Shown here: piece after piece, positions 47,494 through 56,969 of the stretch
How the letters are laid out: every line of letters starts with the position of its first letter
Position numbering within the stretch: position 1 is the stretch's first letter
Assembly: GCA_016215555.1 (NCBI GenBank)
Contig: JACRJC010000034.1
Span: forward strand, 1-64,000
Direction: 5' to 3'
Origin: Rhodospirillales bacterium
GTDB lineage: Bacteria; Pseudomonadota; Alphaproteobacteria; Rhodospirillales; WMHbin7
Length of the DNA stretch: 64,000 nucleotides
Position numbers and translations under genes: made by a program
Notes under the pieces: generated by a model
Databases searched by the model: none
Seen by the model: only the letters and a program-made list of their open reading frames with translations
What the model was told of the DNA's origin: nothing

Positions 47494-49554
47494 ATGGCTT
47501 CACTTTATCCCAGAAAGTTGAAGGCGCTGCTTCCGGCGCGTCGCCTTGCCATTCTGACCGGGATTTTGTTCGCGCTCTCCTTCAACATCTTGTTGGCGGC
47601 TTGGCTCAACAATCTTTACCACTCGATGCAAGACCGCGGCTGGGCGACGGCGGAGGGCTTGCTGTCGGCCAACCGCATCCATACCCAGCAAGTGCTGGGC
47701 GAGATCGACCGCGCGGTGCGGGAAATCGGGGACCTCCCCGTCAATCTCAGCCCTAAAGAACTTGAACGCTTGATGTTTTACAAGCGCTCGCAACTGCCGG
47801 TCATTCTCAATTTCTTCCGGCTTGATTCCAAAGGCGAGATCCTGGCCTGGACGGGCGGCGAGTGGAAACCTGAAGTGTCCGACCGCCCCTATTTTACCAA
47901 GCACCGAGACGATGCGGATTTGGGCCGACTGATCGAAGGACCGATGAATTCCCGCCTGACCCCTGGCAAATGGTTCATCAGTCTAAGCCACGGCATTCGT
48001 TCGAAAACGGGGGACTTCGAGGGCAGTGTCTTGGCCACCATCGATCTCGAAGCCCTTTCCAACGAATTCAGAGCCATCCAAGACACGCCGGGCGCTTCCG
48101 CCGTCCTGACGACGCTGAAGGGGCAGGTTCTGGTGCGCCAGCCGCCCATCGACGGCAGCGTCGGCTCGAAACTGCCTTCCTTCGAAGGCCACGACAGCGG
48201 CTTTCCTGAATTGAGCCGCTGGAACGCCATTTCGCCGCTCGACCGCATGGAGCGGATGGTGACTTTTCAGAATGTCCCGGGCTATCCCCTGGCCGCCGGC
48301 GTGACCTTGCTTCGGGAAAATGTCATGCGGGGCTGGGGTGTCTATCTGGTCTTGGCCGCCTTCCTGACGCTAACGGCCACCTCGGCCACGCTGATGGCGA
48401 CATGGCGCATCGCCGGCACCATCGACCGGCGGGAACACGCCATCCGCCATTTGCGCGACAGCCGGGCCTCGATCACCGCCCAGTTGCAGTATCAACAGAC
48501 GCTGCTGAACGCCATTCCCATTCCCCTCTCCACCAGCGACCAGGGCGGCCTGATCGTTCAGTGCAACAACGCCTTCCTGCGCTGGGTCGGATTGTCGGTC
48601 ACCGAGATTCTCGGCCGCAACGCCGCCAGTCTGCTGCCGCCCGAGATCGCCCAGAAATACGATCACAGCTTTGATGAGTTGCTGGAAGCCGGCGGGCAGA
48701 TCCAATTCGAAACCGACTGGCCGGATCTGCATGGACACGAAAGGCGCGCCATCATCTACCGTACCGCCCATCACGGCGTCGATGGGCGCGGTTCGGCGAT
48801 CATCAACATCGTCGTCGATGTATCGGCGCAGAAGAGGATCGAGGATGAGCTGAAACGGTCGAACGGCGAGTTGGAACAATTCTCCTACGCCATTTCGCAC
48901 GATCTGCAGGAGCCCTTGCGCATGGTCTCCAGCTATCTGGCCCTGGTCGAGCGCCGCTATAAGGACAAGCTGGACAAGGACGGGCTGGAATTCATCGATT
49001 TCGCCGTCGATGGCGCCAAGCGCATGAGCGGCATGATTCAAGGCCTACTGGAATATTCCCGCGTCAACCGCAAGGGTCAGAGCTTCCGCCCCGTCGATCT
49101 GGGCCTGGCGGCCAAGGACGCCATGGTCAATCTGGCCCTGGCCGCCAGCGAAAGCCAGGCTTCGGTCGATATTCAGGCCCTGCCCGAGGTCAACGGCGAT
49201 CCCGGTCAATTGATGCGGCTGATGCAGAATCTGATCGGCAATGCGCTGAAATATCGCCACCCCGGGCGCAAACCGCAGATCGCCGTCTCGGCCGAGCGCA
49301 AGGACGGCCTCTGGGTGGTCACCGTCGCCGACAACGGCATCGGCATCGCCGCCCCGGACACCGAGCGTCTGTTCAAGGTCTTCCAGCGCCTGCATTCCCG
49401 CGCCCAGTTCGAAGGCTATGGCATCGGCCTGGCGGTCTGCCGCAGGATCGTCGAACGCCATGGCGGACGCATCTGGGTGACCAGCGAGCCGGACGTCGGC
49501 TCGCGCTTCTGCTTCTCGCTGCCAGCATCACCCTTAGCTTCGGAAAATGCCTGA
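47494..49554 (+). CDS. Membrane sensor histidine kinase (Cache-PAS-HisKA-HATPase)
   Basis: The 686-residue protein has a first transmembrane helix (about 18-38), a periplasmic double-Cache region (to about residue 275), a second helix (GVYLVLAAFLTLTATSATLMATW), a PAS domain (about 325-440), and a kinase core with the phosphorylated His in YAISHDLQEPLRMV. The ATPase boxes are N (LIGNALKY), G1 (VADNGIGI) and G2 (EGYGIGLAVCRRIVERHGG). The core is of the phytochrome-like HisKA type. No partner regulator is adjacent. The ATG at 47494 is chosen; a TTG at 47452 is possible. Confidence 0.9.
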   Translation: MASLYPRKLKALLPARRLAILTGILFALSFNILLAAWLNNLYHSMQDRGWATAEGLLSANRIHTQQVLGEIDRAVREIGDLPVNLSPKELERLMFYKRSQLPVILNFFRLDSKGEILAWTGGEWKPEVSDRPYFTKHRDDADLGRLIEGPMNSRLTPGKWFISLSHGIRSKTGDFEGSVLATIDLEALSNEFRAIQDTPGASAVLTTLKGQVLVRQPPIDGSVGSKLPSFEGHDSGFPELSRWNAISPLDRMERMVTFQNVPGYPLAAGVTLLRENVMRGWGVYLVLAAFLTLTATSATLMATWRIAGTIDRREHAIRHLRDSRASITAQLQYQQTLLNAIPIPLSTSDQGGLIVQCNNAFLRWVGLSVTEILGRNAASLLPPEIAQKYDHSFDELLEAGGQIQFETDWPDLHGHERRAIIYRTAHHGVDGRGSAIINIVVDVSAQKRIEDELKRSNGELEQFSYAISHDLQEPLRMVSSYLALVERRYKDKLDKDGLEFIDFAVDGAKRMSGMIQGLLEYSRVNRKGQSFRPVDLGLAAKDAMVNLALAASESQASVDIQALPEVNGDPGQLMRLMQNLIGNALKYRHPGRKPQIAVSAERKDGLWVVTVADNGIGIAAPDTERLFKVFQRLHSRAQFEGYGIGLAVCRRIVERHGGRIWVTSEPDVGSRFCFSLPASPLASENA

Positions 49555-50374
49555 ACTGCCCGAAGTCGAAACCGTGGCCCGAGGGCTGGCCAAGGTTCTG
49601 GTGGGCAAGCGGATCGCCAGGGCCCTGGTGCGCCGAGCCGATCTGCGCCTGCCTTTTCCCAAGGGACTGGCCCAGCGCCTGAAGGGCAGAACCATTCTGA
49701 AGATTGACCGGCGGGCCAAATATGTTCTCGTCCATCTGTCCGAAGGTCTGGCGCTGCTGATCCATCTCGGCATGTCGGGGCGCATGTTGCTGGGGACCGG
49801 CGCCGCCCCCAAGGGCAAGCATGCCCATTTCGCCATCGAGACCGAGGACGGCGCCCATGCCTGCCTGGAAGATCCCAGGCGCTTCGGCTGCGTCGATCTG
49901 GCGAACGAAATTGATTTGGACCGGCATCGCCTGCTGGCCGGACTGGGCCCGGAACCCTTCGACCCGGCCCTGGACGCCAAGACTTTTCGCGAAAGACTGG
50001 CTAGGAAACGCGGACCCATCAAAGTGGCCTTGCTCGACCAGGCGCTGATCGCGGGTGTCGGCAATATTTACGCTTCGGAAAGCCTGTTCCGCTCGAAAAT
50101 CCTGCCCACGCGCCCGGCCAACAGCCTAAGCCCAAGCGAAGTCAAGGCTCTGCTGGCCGATCTGCGCGCCGTGCTGAGCGAAGCCATCGCCAGCGGCGGT
50201 TCCACCTTGCGCGACCATGTCCGCCCCGACGGCGAATTGGGCTATTTCCAGCACCACTTTGCCGTTTACGACAAGGAAGGCGAGCCCTGCCCGCGCTGCC
50301 ACTCCAAGGCCGAAATCCTGCGCATCGTCCAGGCCGGGCGCAGCAGCTTCTATTGCCAGCGCTGTCAACGGTAG
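49547..50374 (+). CDS. mutM: Formamidopyrimidine-DNA glycosylase
   Basis: Base-excision repair enzyme for oxidised purines. The 275-residue product begins MPELPEVETVARGL with the catalytic Pro2 and Glu3, has Lys in RRAKYVLVHL, and ends with the zinc finger CPRC...CQRC. It overlaps the sensor kinase by 8 bases. Full family length. Confidence 0.96.
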   Translation: MPELPEVETVARGLAKVLVGKRIARALVRRADLRLPFPKGLAQRLKGRTILKIDRRAKYVLVHLSEGLALLIHLGMSGRMLLGTGAAPKGKHAHFAIETEDGAHACLEDPRRFGCVDLANEIDLDRHRLLAGLGPEPFDPALDAKTFRERLARKRGPIKVALLDQALIAGVGNIYASESLFRSKILPTRPANSLSPSEVKALLADLRAVLSEAIASGGSTLRDHVRPDGELGYFQHHFAVYDKEGEPCPRCHSKAEILRIVQAGRSSFYCQRCQR

Positions 50375-50389
50375 GGTAGAAACAAGGCC

Positions 50390-50749
50390 ATGCGGAAGTT
50401 TGCCTTTCTTGCCGTCTGCCTTCTGTTCAGCGCCCAGGCGCTGGCCGAGGGCGGATTCCTGTCGGGCCTGTCCGACCTGCCGCTGATGCAGGGCCTGACC
50501 GAGGACGCCAATGCCGCCTTGCTGTTCGATTCCAGCGAGGGCCGCATCGCCCAATTCAAGGCCAAAGGGCCGATCGCCGCCGAACAGGTCCAGCGCTTCT
50601 ATGCCGACACCCTGCCCGAGCTGGGTTGGACGCCAACGGGTCCGGGACGGTTCCAGCGCGAAAAGGAGCAACTGCGTCTGACCGTCAAGCCGGTTCGCGG
50701 CGGCGGCTCGGAAACGATTTTCGACCTCGTCCCCGTCAAAACAAAATAA
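50390..50749 (+). CDS. Small exported protein of unknown function
   Basis: A 119-residue precursor with a signal peptide (FAFLAVCLLFSAQALA). The mature part (AAEQVQRFYADTLPELGWTP, REKEQLRLTV) resembles a family of secreted proteins with a single alpha/beta fold, but I cannot name it. It lies between mutM and an enoyl-CoA hydratase, which starts 18 bases later. Confidence 0.7.
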   Translation: MRKFAFLAVCLLFSAQALAEGGFLSGLSDLPLMQGLTEDANAALLFDSSEGRIAQFKAKGPIAAEQVQRFYADTLPELGWTPTGPGRFQREKEQLRLTVKPVRGGGSETIFDLVPVKTK

Positions 50750-50767
50750 CCCACCAGGAGTGACTTC

Positions 50768-51544
50768 ATGACCTACGAGAACATCATCGTCGAAACCAAG
50801 GGCCGCGTCGGCCTGATCACGCTGAACCGCCCCAAGGCGATGAACGCCCTATCGACGCCCCTGATGCAGGAACTGGGCCGCGCCGTCGATGCCTTCGAGG
50901 CCGATGCCGGAATCGGCTGCATCGTCCTGACCGGTTCCGAAAAGGCCTTCGCCGCCGGGGCCGACATCAAGGAAATGGCCCCCAAGAATTACATGGACGT
51001 CTATCTGGAAGATTTCATCACCAGCGACTGGGAGCGCGTGGCCAGATGCCGCAAGCCGGTCATCGCGGCGGTGGCCGGTTATGCGCTGGGCGGCGGTTGC
51101 GAACTGGCGATGATGTGCGATTTCATCCTGGCCGCCGACAACGCCAAATTCGGCCAGCCGGAAATCGCGCTCGGCATCATTCCCGGCGCCGGCGGCACGC
51201 AGCGCCTGACCCGCGCCATCGGCAAGTCGAAAGCCATGGAAATGGTGCTGACCGGCCGCAACATGGATGCCGCCGAGGCCGAACGCGCCGGATTGGTCAG
51301 CCGCGTTCTGCCCCTGGCCGAGTTGCAAGACGAAGCCTTGAAGGTGGCCGAGCGCATCGCTTCGATGTCGCTGCCTTCCGCCCTGATGGCCAAGGAATGC
51401 GTCAACCGCGCCCTGGAAACCACACTGGCCGAAGGGGTGCGCTTCGAGCGGCGCCTGTTCCATTCCTTGTTCGCCACCCAGGACCAGAAGGAAGGCATGT
51501 CGGCCTTCGCCGAAAAGCGCGCCGCCGGTTTCAAACACCGCTAA
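50768..51544 (+). CDS. Enoyl-CoA hydratase
   Basis: A 258-residue crotonase with both catalytic glutamates in [13 protein letters not shown] and [20 protein letters not shown]. It hydrates 2-enoyl-CoA in fatty-acid beta-oxidation. CAGGAG lies before the ATG. It is close to the short-chain enoyl-CoA hydratase found widely in alphaproteobacteria. It may be cotranscribed with the gene upstream. Confidence 0.92.
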   Translation: MTYENIIVETKGRVGLITLNRPKAMNALSTPLMQELGRAVDAFEADAGIGCIVLTGSEKAFAAGADIKEMAPKNYMDVYLEDFITSDWERVARCRKPVIAAVAGYALGGGCELAMMCDFILAADNAKFGQPEIALGIIPGAGGTQRLTRAIGKSKAMEMVLTGRNMDAAEAERAGLVSRVLPLAELQDEALKVAERIASMSLPSALMAKECVNRALETTLAEGVRFERRLFHSLFATQDQKEGMSAFAEKRAAGFKHR

Positions 51545-51624
51545 ACGGTCAAGGCCGGCGCTTCATCTTGCCAGAAGCGCCGACCTTGACTATCGTTAAG
51601 GCGTCATAGTCAAAGGATTGCCTT

Positions 51625-51924
51625 ATGGATGTCGTTCTCGTGCCGTTGCTCGGCCTTGTCAATGTCGTGATCGAACTGTACATCTACGCCCTGGTCGGCG
51701 TGGTTATCCTAAGCTGGTTGGTCGCCTTCGGCGTCGTCAACAACCGCAACAATTTCGTCCTCTCGGTGCAGCGTTTTCTGTACCGCATCACCGAACCGCT
51801 GTTGGCCCCCATCCGCCGCGTGCTGCCCGATCTGGGCGGCGTCGATTTGTCGCCCATGGTGCTGATCCTCGGCCTATGGTTCTTCCAGGGCATGTTGGGC
51901 CGCCTTGCCGCCAGATTGCTTTGA
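51625..51924 (+). CDS. yggT: YggT family membrane protein
   Basis: A 99-residue protein with two transmembrane segments and the YggT signature YRITEPLLAPIRRVLP. Function is uncertain (osmotic shock or cell-division related in some bacteria). It overlaps the DUF167 gene by 20 bases, a common pairing. Confidence 0.88.
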   Translation: MDVVLVPLLGLVNVVIELYIYALVGVVILSWLVAFGVVNNRNNFVLSVQRFLYRITEPLLAPIRRVLPDLGGVDLSPMVLILGLWFFQGMLGRLAARLL

Positions 51925-52219
51925 CCGGCAGCCCCAGGGCCTGCGTCTTTATGTCCGCCTGACGCCCAAGGCCAGGTCCGAGCGCATCGAGGGCCTGATG
52001 GCCGACGGCGATGGGCGGATGCGCCTGAAGATCGCCGTCACCGCCCCGCCCGAGGACGGCAAGGCCAATGCCGCCCTGATCGCCTTTCTGTCCAAGAAAT
52101 TGAAGATCGCCAAATCCGCCATTGTGCTGGATGCGGGTGCGGCCAGCCGCCTTAAAACCCTGCTGATCGCCGGCGATCCAGAGGAATTGGCAGGCCAGCT
52201 GAACGCCCTGATCGTTTAA
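51905..52219 (+). CDS. DUF167 (YggU) family protein
   Basis: A 104-residue DUF167 protein (VRLTPKARSERIEG, VTAPPEDGKANAALIAFLSKKL). The TTG at 51905 is used as the start. The usual downstream partner of yggT; biochemical role unknown. Confidence 0.85.
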   Translation: MPPDCFDRQPQGLRLYVRLTPKARSERIEGLMADGDGRMRLKIAVTAPPEDGKANAALIAFLSKKLKIAKSAIVLDAGAASRLKTLLIAGDPEELAGQLNALIV

Positions 52220-52227
52220 CAACGATC
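52210..52227 (+). repeat. Inverted repeat at the DUF167 stop codon
   Basis: GATCGTT-TAAC-AACGATC is a perfect 7-bp inverted repeat spanning the stop codon, 36 bases before the NnrU start. It could be a weak terminator or an operator. It is not an FNR box (only 7 of 10 matches at best). Confidence 0.4.
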
Positions 52228-52262
52228 AAGGCCAAGGGCGCGCCTTGGGGTTACCCTGCCAC

Positions 52263-52889
52263 ATGCTTTCTTTGATTTCCTCAATCGCCCTGTTTCTGGC
52301 CGCCCATATCCTGCCGGCTCTGCCCGCCCCCCGCACCCGCTTGGCGCGTCGGCTGGGCGAGCGTGTCTATCTGCTGGCTTACGGCGTTCTTTCGCTGCTG
52401 CTGCTGGCCCTTATCGCCGTCGCCTATGCCCAGGCCCCGCGCCCGCCGCTGTGGGAAACGCCCATTTGGCTGCGCCATCTGACGCTGCTGATCATGCTGC
52501 CTTGCTGCTATTTCCTGGTTGCAACCTTCACGACGCCAAATCCCTATTCCATCGGCATCGGAGCCAAGGGGTTCGACCCCGAAAATCCGGGCCCCCTGCG
52601 CCTCTCCAAACACCCACTGCTGCTGGCCTTGTGCCTGTGGTCGGGGGCGCATCTGGCCGTCAATGGCGATGCGGCATCGGCGCTTTTGTTCGGCTTTCTC
52701 CTGCTGCTGTCGCTGGCCGGCTTTCCGATGATGGCCGCCAAGCGGCGCGCGCCGCCCTTTCCCGGCAAGCGGCTGTCATTTTCCGATATCGGCTGGGTTC
52801 GGATTGCGCTGGCGCTGGCTCTTTACGCCTTGCTGCTATGGGCGCATCCCCATGTGATCGGCGTCGATCCGTTATTCACAGTCCGTTGA
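52263..52889 (+). CDS. nnrU: NnrU family membrane protein
   Basis: A 208-residue membrane protein with about six helices and NnrU features (FLAAHILPALPAPR, HPLLLALCLWSGAHL, KRRAPPFPGKRLSF). NnrU is linked to nitrate/nitrite or nitric oxide handling in denitrifiers, but its chemistry is unknown. The ATG at 52263 begins the first helix. An 11-bp hairpin overlaps its stop. Confidence 0.85.
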   Translation: MLSLISSIALFLAAHILPALPAPRTRLARRLGERVYLLAYGVLSLLLLALIAVAYAQAPRPPLWETPIWLRHLTLLIMLPCCYFLVATFTTPNPYSIGIGAKGFDPENPGPLRLSKHPLLLALCLWSGAHLAVNGDAASALLFGFLLLLSLAGFPMMAAKRRAPPFPGKRLSFSDIGWVRIALALALYALLLWAHPHVIGVDPLFTVR

Positions 52890-53023
52890 TTGGAAACAAT
52901 CAACGGACACCTCAAGCGCCGGGCGCGCCATGCCTGCTTTGCAGGCCTTAAATATTTGTCCGCAAAGCGGACAGGCGCTTGGCTCCCGCTCGCAGGAATG
53001 CTCGCGCGCGGGACTTGCCCGCG
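52881..53023. repeat. Multi-hairpin element B, with terminator-like stem after nnrU
   Basis: A perfect 11-bp stem (52881-52891 with 52898-52908) spans the nnrU stop and could end transcription. After it, an outer stem CAAGCGCC/GGCGCTTG (52913-52920 and 52975-52982) encloses GCCTGC/GCAGGC and TGTCCGC/GCGGACA hairpins, followed by a CGCGGG/CCCGCG hairpin. The right part (CGCTCGCAGGAATGCTCGCGC) resembles that at 58676. No gene is seen. Confidence 0.6.
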
Positions 53024-53866
53024 TTAGGCTGAATAGGCCCGCACTTCTTGGCGTTGCACGCCCAATCTCTCGACGCCAAGCGTCATGACGTCGCCGGACC
53101 TGAGATAGCGTCCACGCTTCATGCCGACGCCGGCCGGGGTGCCGGTGGTGATCACGTCGCCGGGCTTCAGGGTCAGGAAGCGGCTGAGATAGGAAATCAG
53201 AAAGGCGACGCCAAAGACCATGTCGGCGCTGTTGCCGTCCTGCATGCGCTCGCCATTGAGATCCAGCCACAATTTCAAATTCTGCGGATCGGGAACCTCG
53301 TCCGCCGTCACCAGCCAGGGCCCGAGCGGACAGAAACTATCGGCGGACTTGCCCTTGATCCATTGGCCCGTTCCTTCCAACTGAAAGGCGCGTTCCGAGA
53401 CATCGTTGCAGATCAGGTATCCGGCGACATGGGCCAGGGCCTCGCTTTCTTGAACATGGTGGGCCGCAGTACCGATCACGCAGGCCAGTTCCACTTCCCA
53501 ATCGCCCTTGACCGCGCCAGGCGGCAGCACCACGGGATCATTGGGGCCTGACAACGAACCGGTGGCCTTGCTGAACAGCACCGGTTCGCCGGGCAAGGCC
53601 ATGCCCGCTTCGGCGGCATGGTCGCAGTAATTGAGGCCGATGGCGAAGATGTCGCGGATGCCGGCGACGGGAACGCCCAGACGGACATTTTCGGAAATCA
53701 GGGGCAGGCTTTCGGGATCGATGGCCTTCAGCCGGTCCAGGATCGGGGGCGCGAACAGATCGGGAGCGATGTCTTGGACATGGGCGGCGAGGTCTCGGAT
53801 GCGTCCGTCCTTATCGACAAGGCCCGGTCTTTCCGCGCCAGGTTCTCCAAAACGCACCAGTTTCAT
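53024..53866 (-). CDS. Fumarylacetoacetate hydrolase family protein
   Basis: A 280-residue FAH-fold enzyme with metal ligands in DWEVELACVIG (Glu-x-Glu) and NDVSERAFQ, and the C-terminal TTGTPAGVGMKRGRYLRSGD. The family includes acylpyruvases, 2-hydroxyhepta-2,4-diene-1,7-dioate isomerases and oxaloacetate decarboxylases, and the exact substrate is unclear. Single gene, convergent with nnrU. Confidence 0.88.
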   Translation of the reverse strand: MKLVRFGEPGAERPGLVDKDGRIRDLAAHVQDIAPDLFAPPILDRLKAIDPESLPLISENVRLGVPVAGIRDIFAIGLNYCDHAAEAGMALPGEPVLFSKATGSLSGPNDPVVLPPGAVKGDWEVELACVIGTAAHHVQESEALAHVAGYLICNDVSERAFQLEGTGQWIKGKSADSFCPLGPWLVTADEVPDPQNLKLWLDLNGERMQDGNSADMVFGVAFLISYLSRFLTLKPGDVITTGTPAGVGMKRGRYLRSGDVMTLGVERLGVQRQEVRAYSA

Positions 53867-53916
53867 TTAGCTCCTCGTCTATGAATGTGAAATTGGTCAG
53901 ACGACCGATATATATT

Positions 53917-54018
53917 TTTCCTCATCCTGAGGAGGGCCGTAGGCCCGTCTCGAAGGATGAGCATAGACATGATGCCCCACCCTTCGAGACGCGCTTCGCG
54001 CTCCTCAGGGTGAGGAAA
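53917..54018. repeat. Alphaproteobacterial intergenic palindrome
   Basis: TTTCCTCATCCTGAGGAG at 53917-53934 pairs with CTCCTCAGGGTGAGGAAA at 54001-54018, and an inner CGTCTCGAAGGATG pairs with CCTTCGAGACG. This is the widespread palindromic element of Bradyrhizobium/Rhodopseudomonas-type genomes. It fills most of the 191-base gap before the GGDEF-EAL gene. Confidence 0.75.
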
Positions 54019-54057
54019 CATGTTCGCCCTTTTCTACTTGTCGCGTCGAGGAGCCCT

Positions 54058-56544
54058 TCATTTGCCGCTCTTCAGGAAATCCAGAAATTCCGGGCCCGGC
54101 ATCGGGCGGCCCAGCAGATAGCCCTGGGCCATTTCGCAGCCCTGGCGGATCAGGAATCCTTTCTGGGCCTCGTTCTCGACGCCCTTGGCGACGACCTTGC
54201 GCTTTAGCGAGCGTGTCAGGCCGATGATGGCGGCGACCATCTTCGCCTCGTCGCCCGGCTCCTTGACGTCGCGCAGGAACGTGTGGTCGATCTTGAAGCA
54301 TTCCACCGGCAGGCGCCCCAGTTGGGCGATCGAGGAAAAGCCCGAGCCGAAATTGTCGAGCGCCATCCGCACGCCCATCGCCTTCAGTTCCTCCAAGACC
54401 TTGCCGCCCTTTTGTCCCGCTGCCTCGATGGTGGCTTCGGCCAGGTCGATTTCCAGGGCCGAGGGTTCGAGCTTGGCCAGGGTCAGCGCCTTCAGGAAAG
54501 ACGCCGCAAAGCCTTCCACCAGCAATTCCTCCTCGCCCAGATTGAGGATCAGGCCGACATCATGCCCGGCCCGGCGCCAGGCGGCGGCGTCGTGGAAGGC
54601 CCGCTCGGCGACGCGCCCGGCCAAGGCCGGCATCATGCCGCTTTGGCGCACCACCTCCAGGAAATCGCCGGGCTGGTCCAGCTTGCCGTCGCTCCGGCGC
54701 CAGCGCACCAGCGCCTCGGCGGCGGCGACCCGTCCCTCGGGCAGCGAAACCACGGGCTGATAGAAGACATCGATCTCGTCATGGTCCAAGGCCTCGGCCA
54801 ACTTCCGTTCCATGACCAGACGTTCGATGGCCCGTCCGTTCAATTCCTCGCAATGGAAGCGGGCGTCGTTGCCGCCCATGCGCTTGGCCTTGTACATGGC
54901 GGAATCGGCGGCCTTGTAAAGCTGCGCCGCCTCCAGCCCGTCTTCGGGATAAAGGGCGATGCCGATACTGCCATCCAGCTTGATGGCGTGCTCCTCGACC
55001 TGGAAAGGTACCTTCAGCGTATCCAGCGCCTTTCTGGCCACGGTGGCGGCGATGCGGAAATCGTCGATATCCTCGACAATCAGCAGAAATTCGTCGCCCG
55101 AGATGCGGGCCACGGTGTCGCCCTGACGCACGCACAAGGTCAGCCGCTCGGCCAGGCGCTGCAGCAGCACGTCGCCCACCGGATGGCCGAAACGCTCATT
55201 GATGAATTTGAATCCGTCGAGATCGAGGAACAGCAGAGCCACCTTCAGGCCGGCGCGGCGCGCCCTGGCCAGGGCGCGCTCGATGCGCTCGTCGTAGAGA
55301 ATGCGGTTGGCCAGCCCGGTCAAGGGATCGTGGTTGGCCATGAAGGTCAGACGCTCTTCGTTCTGCTTGCGGGCCGTGATGTCGTGGAAGACGGCGACGT
55401 AATTGACGATGGCGTCCTGATCGTTGCGGACCACGCTGATGTCCAGCCAGCAGGGGAACACTTCGCCCGACTTTCGCCGGTTCCAGATTTCACCCTGCCA
55501 GGCGCCGGCCGAGGCCAGGGCGGCCTCGATGCGGTCGAAGAATTCGCGCGAGTGGCGGCCCGAGGTCAGCAGGTTGGGCGTCTGCCCCACCGCTTCATGG
55601 GATTCGTAGCCGGTGATGCGTGAAAAGGCGGGATTGACCTGCAGAATGACGCGGTGCGAGTCGGTGACGAACACGCCCTCGCTGGCCGCCGCGATGACGC
55701 GGGCGTCGAGACGCATGCGCTCTTCCAGTTTCTTGCGCTCGTCGATATTCTCGACGATGGCCAAGCCCATCTTGACCTGGCCCAGGGAGTCGCGCACCGG
55801 CGACAGGGTCATGCGTCCCCAGATCACGCTGCCGTCGGCCTTGATATAGCGCTTTTCCTGGGTGGCGTGGTCGCACTTGCCGGCCATGAGATCCTGGGTC
55901 AGACGCTCGGTGACCGCCACGTCGTCGGCATAGGTGAAGCCGATCGCCGTCTGGCCCAGCAATTTACCCGACTCATAGCCCAGCGTGCGTTCGATGGCGT
56001 TGTTGACCGCCACCAGCTTCAGCTCGGCGTCGAACAGCGAAATGCCCAGCGCCGCCTGCTCGAAGATGGCGCGGAACATCGACTCGCTCTGCTTGAGCTT
56101 TTCCTCGGTCCGCCCGCGCTCGATGGCGTAACGGATGGCGCGCTGCAGGGCCTCGGCCCCGCCCCAGCCCTTGACCAGATAATCCTGCGCCCCTTGTTCC
56201 AGCGCCTCCATGGCCATGCGGTCATCGGCATTGCCGGTCAGAATGACGATGGGCAGGCTGGGCGCCGCCACCATGACCCGGCGCAACGTATCCAGCCCCA
56301 AGGAATCCGGCAGTCCCAAATCCAGAAGGGCGACGTCGAAATTCTCCGCGGCCAGCAGCGTCAGGGCCTCGTCCAGCCGCCGCGCTTCGCGGGCCTCGAA
56401 AGCGACCGGGGATTCCGCCAGCATAATGCTGACCAGCCTGGCGTCGCCGGGATTGTCCTCGACCATCAACACCCGCAATGGGCGCGCGCCTTCCCGCCCG
56501 GCAGCGACCGGCTCGACAGCACCGGTTTCGGATGACGAAGACAT
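54058..56544 (-). CDS. REC-PAS-PAS-GGDEF-EAL cyclic-di-GMP signalling protein
   Basis: An 828-residue multidomain protein: a receiver ([27 protein letters not shown]), two PAS domains, a diguanylate cyclase domain with SGDEF (active variant of GGDEF), and an EAL domain. The EAL triad starts normally (AAEALVRW) but the metal-site DDFG is DNFG and the catalytic EGVE is KGVE, so phosphodiesterase activity is doubtful. It is transcribed just after a CheY-like regulator (2-base gap), whose signal may reach it. Confidence 0.9.
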   Translation of the reverse strand: MSSSSETGAVEPVAAGREGARPLRVLMVEDNPGDARLVSIMLAESPVAFEAREARRLDEALTLLAAENFDVALLDLGLPDSLGLDTLRRVMVAAPSLPIVILTGNADDRMAMEALEQGAQDYLVKGWGGAEALQRAIRYAIERGRTEEKLKQSESMFRAIFEQAALGISLFDAELKLVAVNNAIERTLGYESGKLLGQTAIGFTYADDVAVTERLTQDLMAGKCDHATQEKRYIKADGSVIWGRMTLSPVRDSLGQVKMGLAIVENIDERKKLEERMRLDARVIAAASEGVFVTDSHRVILQVNPAFSRITGYESHEAVGQTPNLLTSGRHSREFFDRIEAALASAGAWQGEIWNRRKSGEVFPCWLDISVVRNDQDAIVNYVAVFHDITARKQNEERLTFMANHDPLTGLANRILYDERIERALARARRAGLKVALLFLDLDGFKFINERFGHPVGDVLLQRLAERLTLCVRQGDTVARISGDEFLLIVEDIDDFRIAATVARKALDTLKVPFQVEEHAIKLDGSIGIALYPEDGLEAAQLYKAADSAMYKAKRMGGNDARFHCEELNGRAIERLVMERKLAEALDHDEIDVFYQPVVSLPEGRVAAAEALVRWRRSDGKLDQPGDFLEVVRQSGMMPALAGRVAERAFHDAAAWRRAGHDVGLILNLGEEELLVEGFAASFLKALTLAKLEPSALEIDLAEATIEAAGQKGGKVLEELKAMGVRMALDNFGSGFSSIAQLGRLPVECFKIDHTFLRDVKEPGDEAKMVAAIIGLTRSLKRKVVAKGVENEAQKGFLIRQGCEMAQGYLLGRPMPGPEFLDFLKSGK

Positions 56545-56546
56545 GA

Positions 56547-56969
56547 TCAGCGCGGAGGCAGTTTGACGGTCTGGCACCAGAAGCCTTCGATCGTCCTGAC
56601 CACATTGATGAACTGGTCAAGATCGACAGGCTTGGTGATGAAGCAGTTGGCGTGCAGTTCGTAGCAGCTCATGACGTCCTGCTCGGCCTGCGACGTGGTC
56701 AGCACGACCACGGGAATGCGCCGAAGCGCAGGATCGTTCTTGACCTCGGCCAAAACCTCGCGCCCATCCTTGCGGGGCAGATTCAGATCGAGCAGCAGAA
56801 GATCGGGCCGGGGCGCCTCGCTATGCACCCCTTCGCGCTTGAGAAAGGCCATCGCCTCGACGCCATCTTGCGCCAGATGCAATTGAACCTTACCGCCCCC
56901 CTCGCGCAAGGCTTCAACCGCCAGGCGCGCATCGCCGGGATTATCTTCTACTAGAAGCACATTCACCAT
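56547..56969 (-). CDS. CheY-like response regulator (Rcp1 type)
   Basis: A 140-residue single-domain receiver with [13 protein letters not shown], phosphorylation Asp in [13 protein letters not shown], and Lys in FITKPVDLD. Members of this group often partner with phytochrome-like kinases such as the kinase type at 47494-49554. The start at 56969 has GGGGAC upstream. It forms an operon with the GGDEF-EAL gene. Confidence 0.92.
   Translation of the reverse strand: MVNVLLVEDNPGDARLAVEALREGGGKVQLHLAQDGVEAMAFLKREGVHSEAPRPDLLLLDLNLPRKDGREVLAEVKNDPALRRIPVVVLTTSQAEQDVMSCYELHANCFITKPVDLDQFINVVRTIEGFWCQTVKLPPR

Noticed and set aside
52210-52229. FNR-type box before nnrU
   Set aside because: TTAACaacgATCAA matches only about 7 of 10 positions, and the segment is better explained by a perfect inverted repeat at the stop codon.
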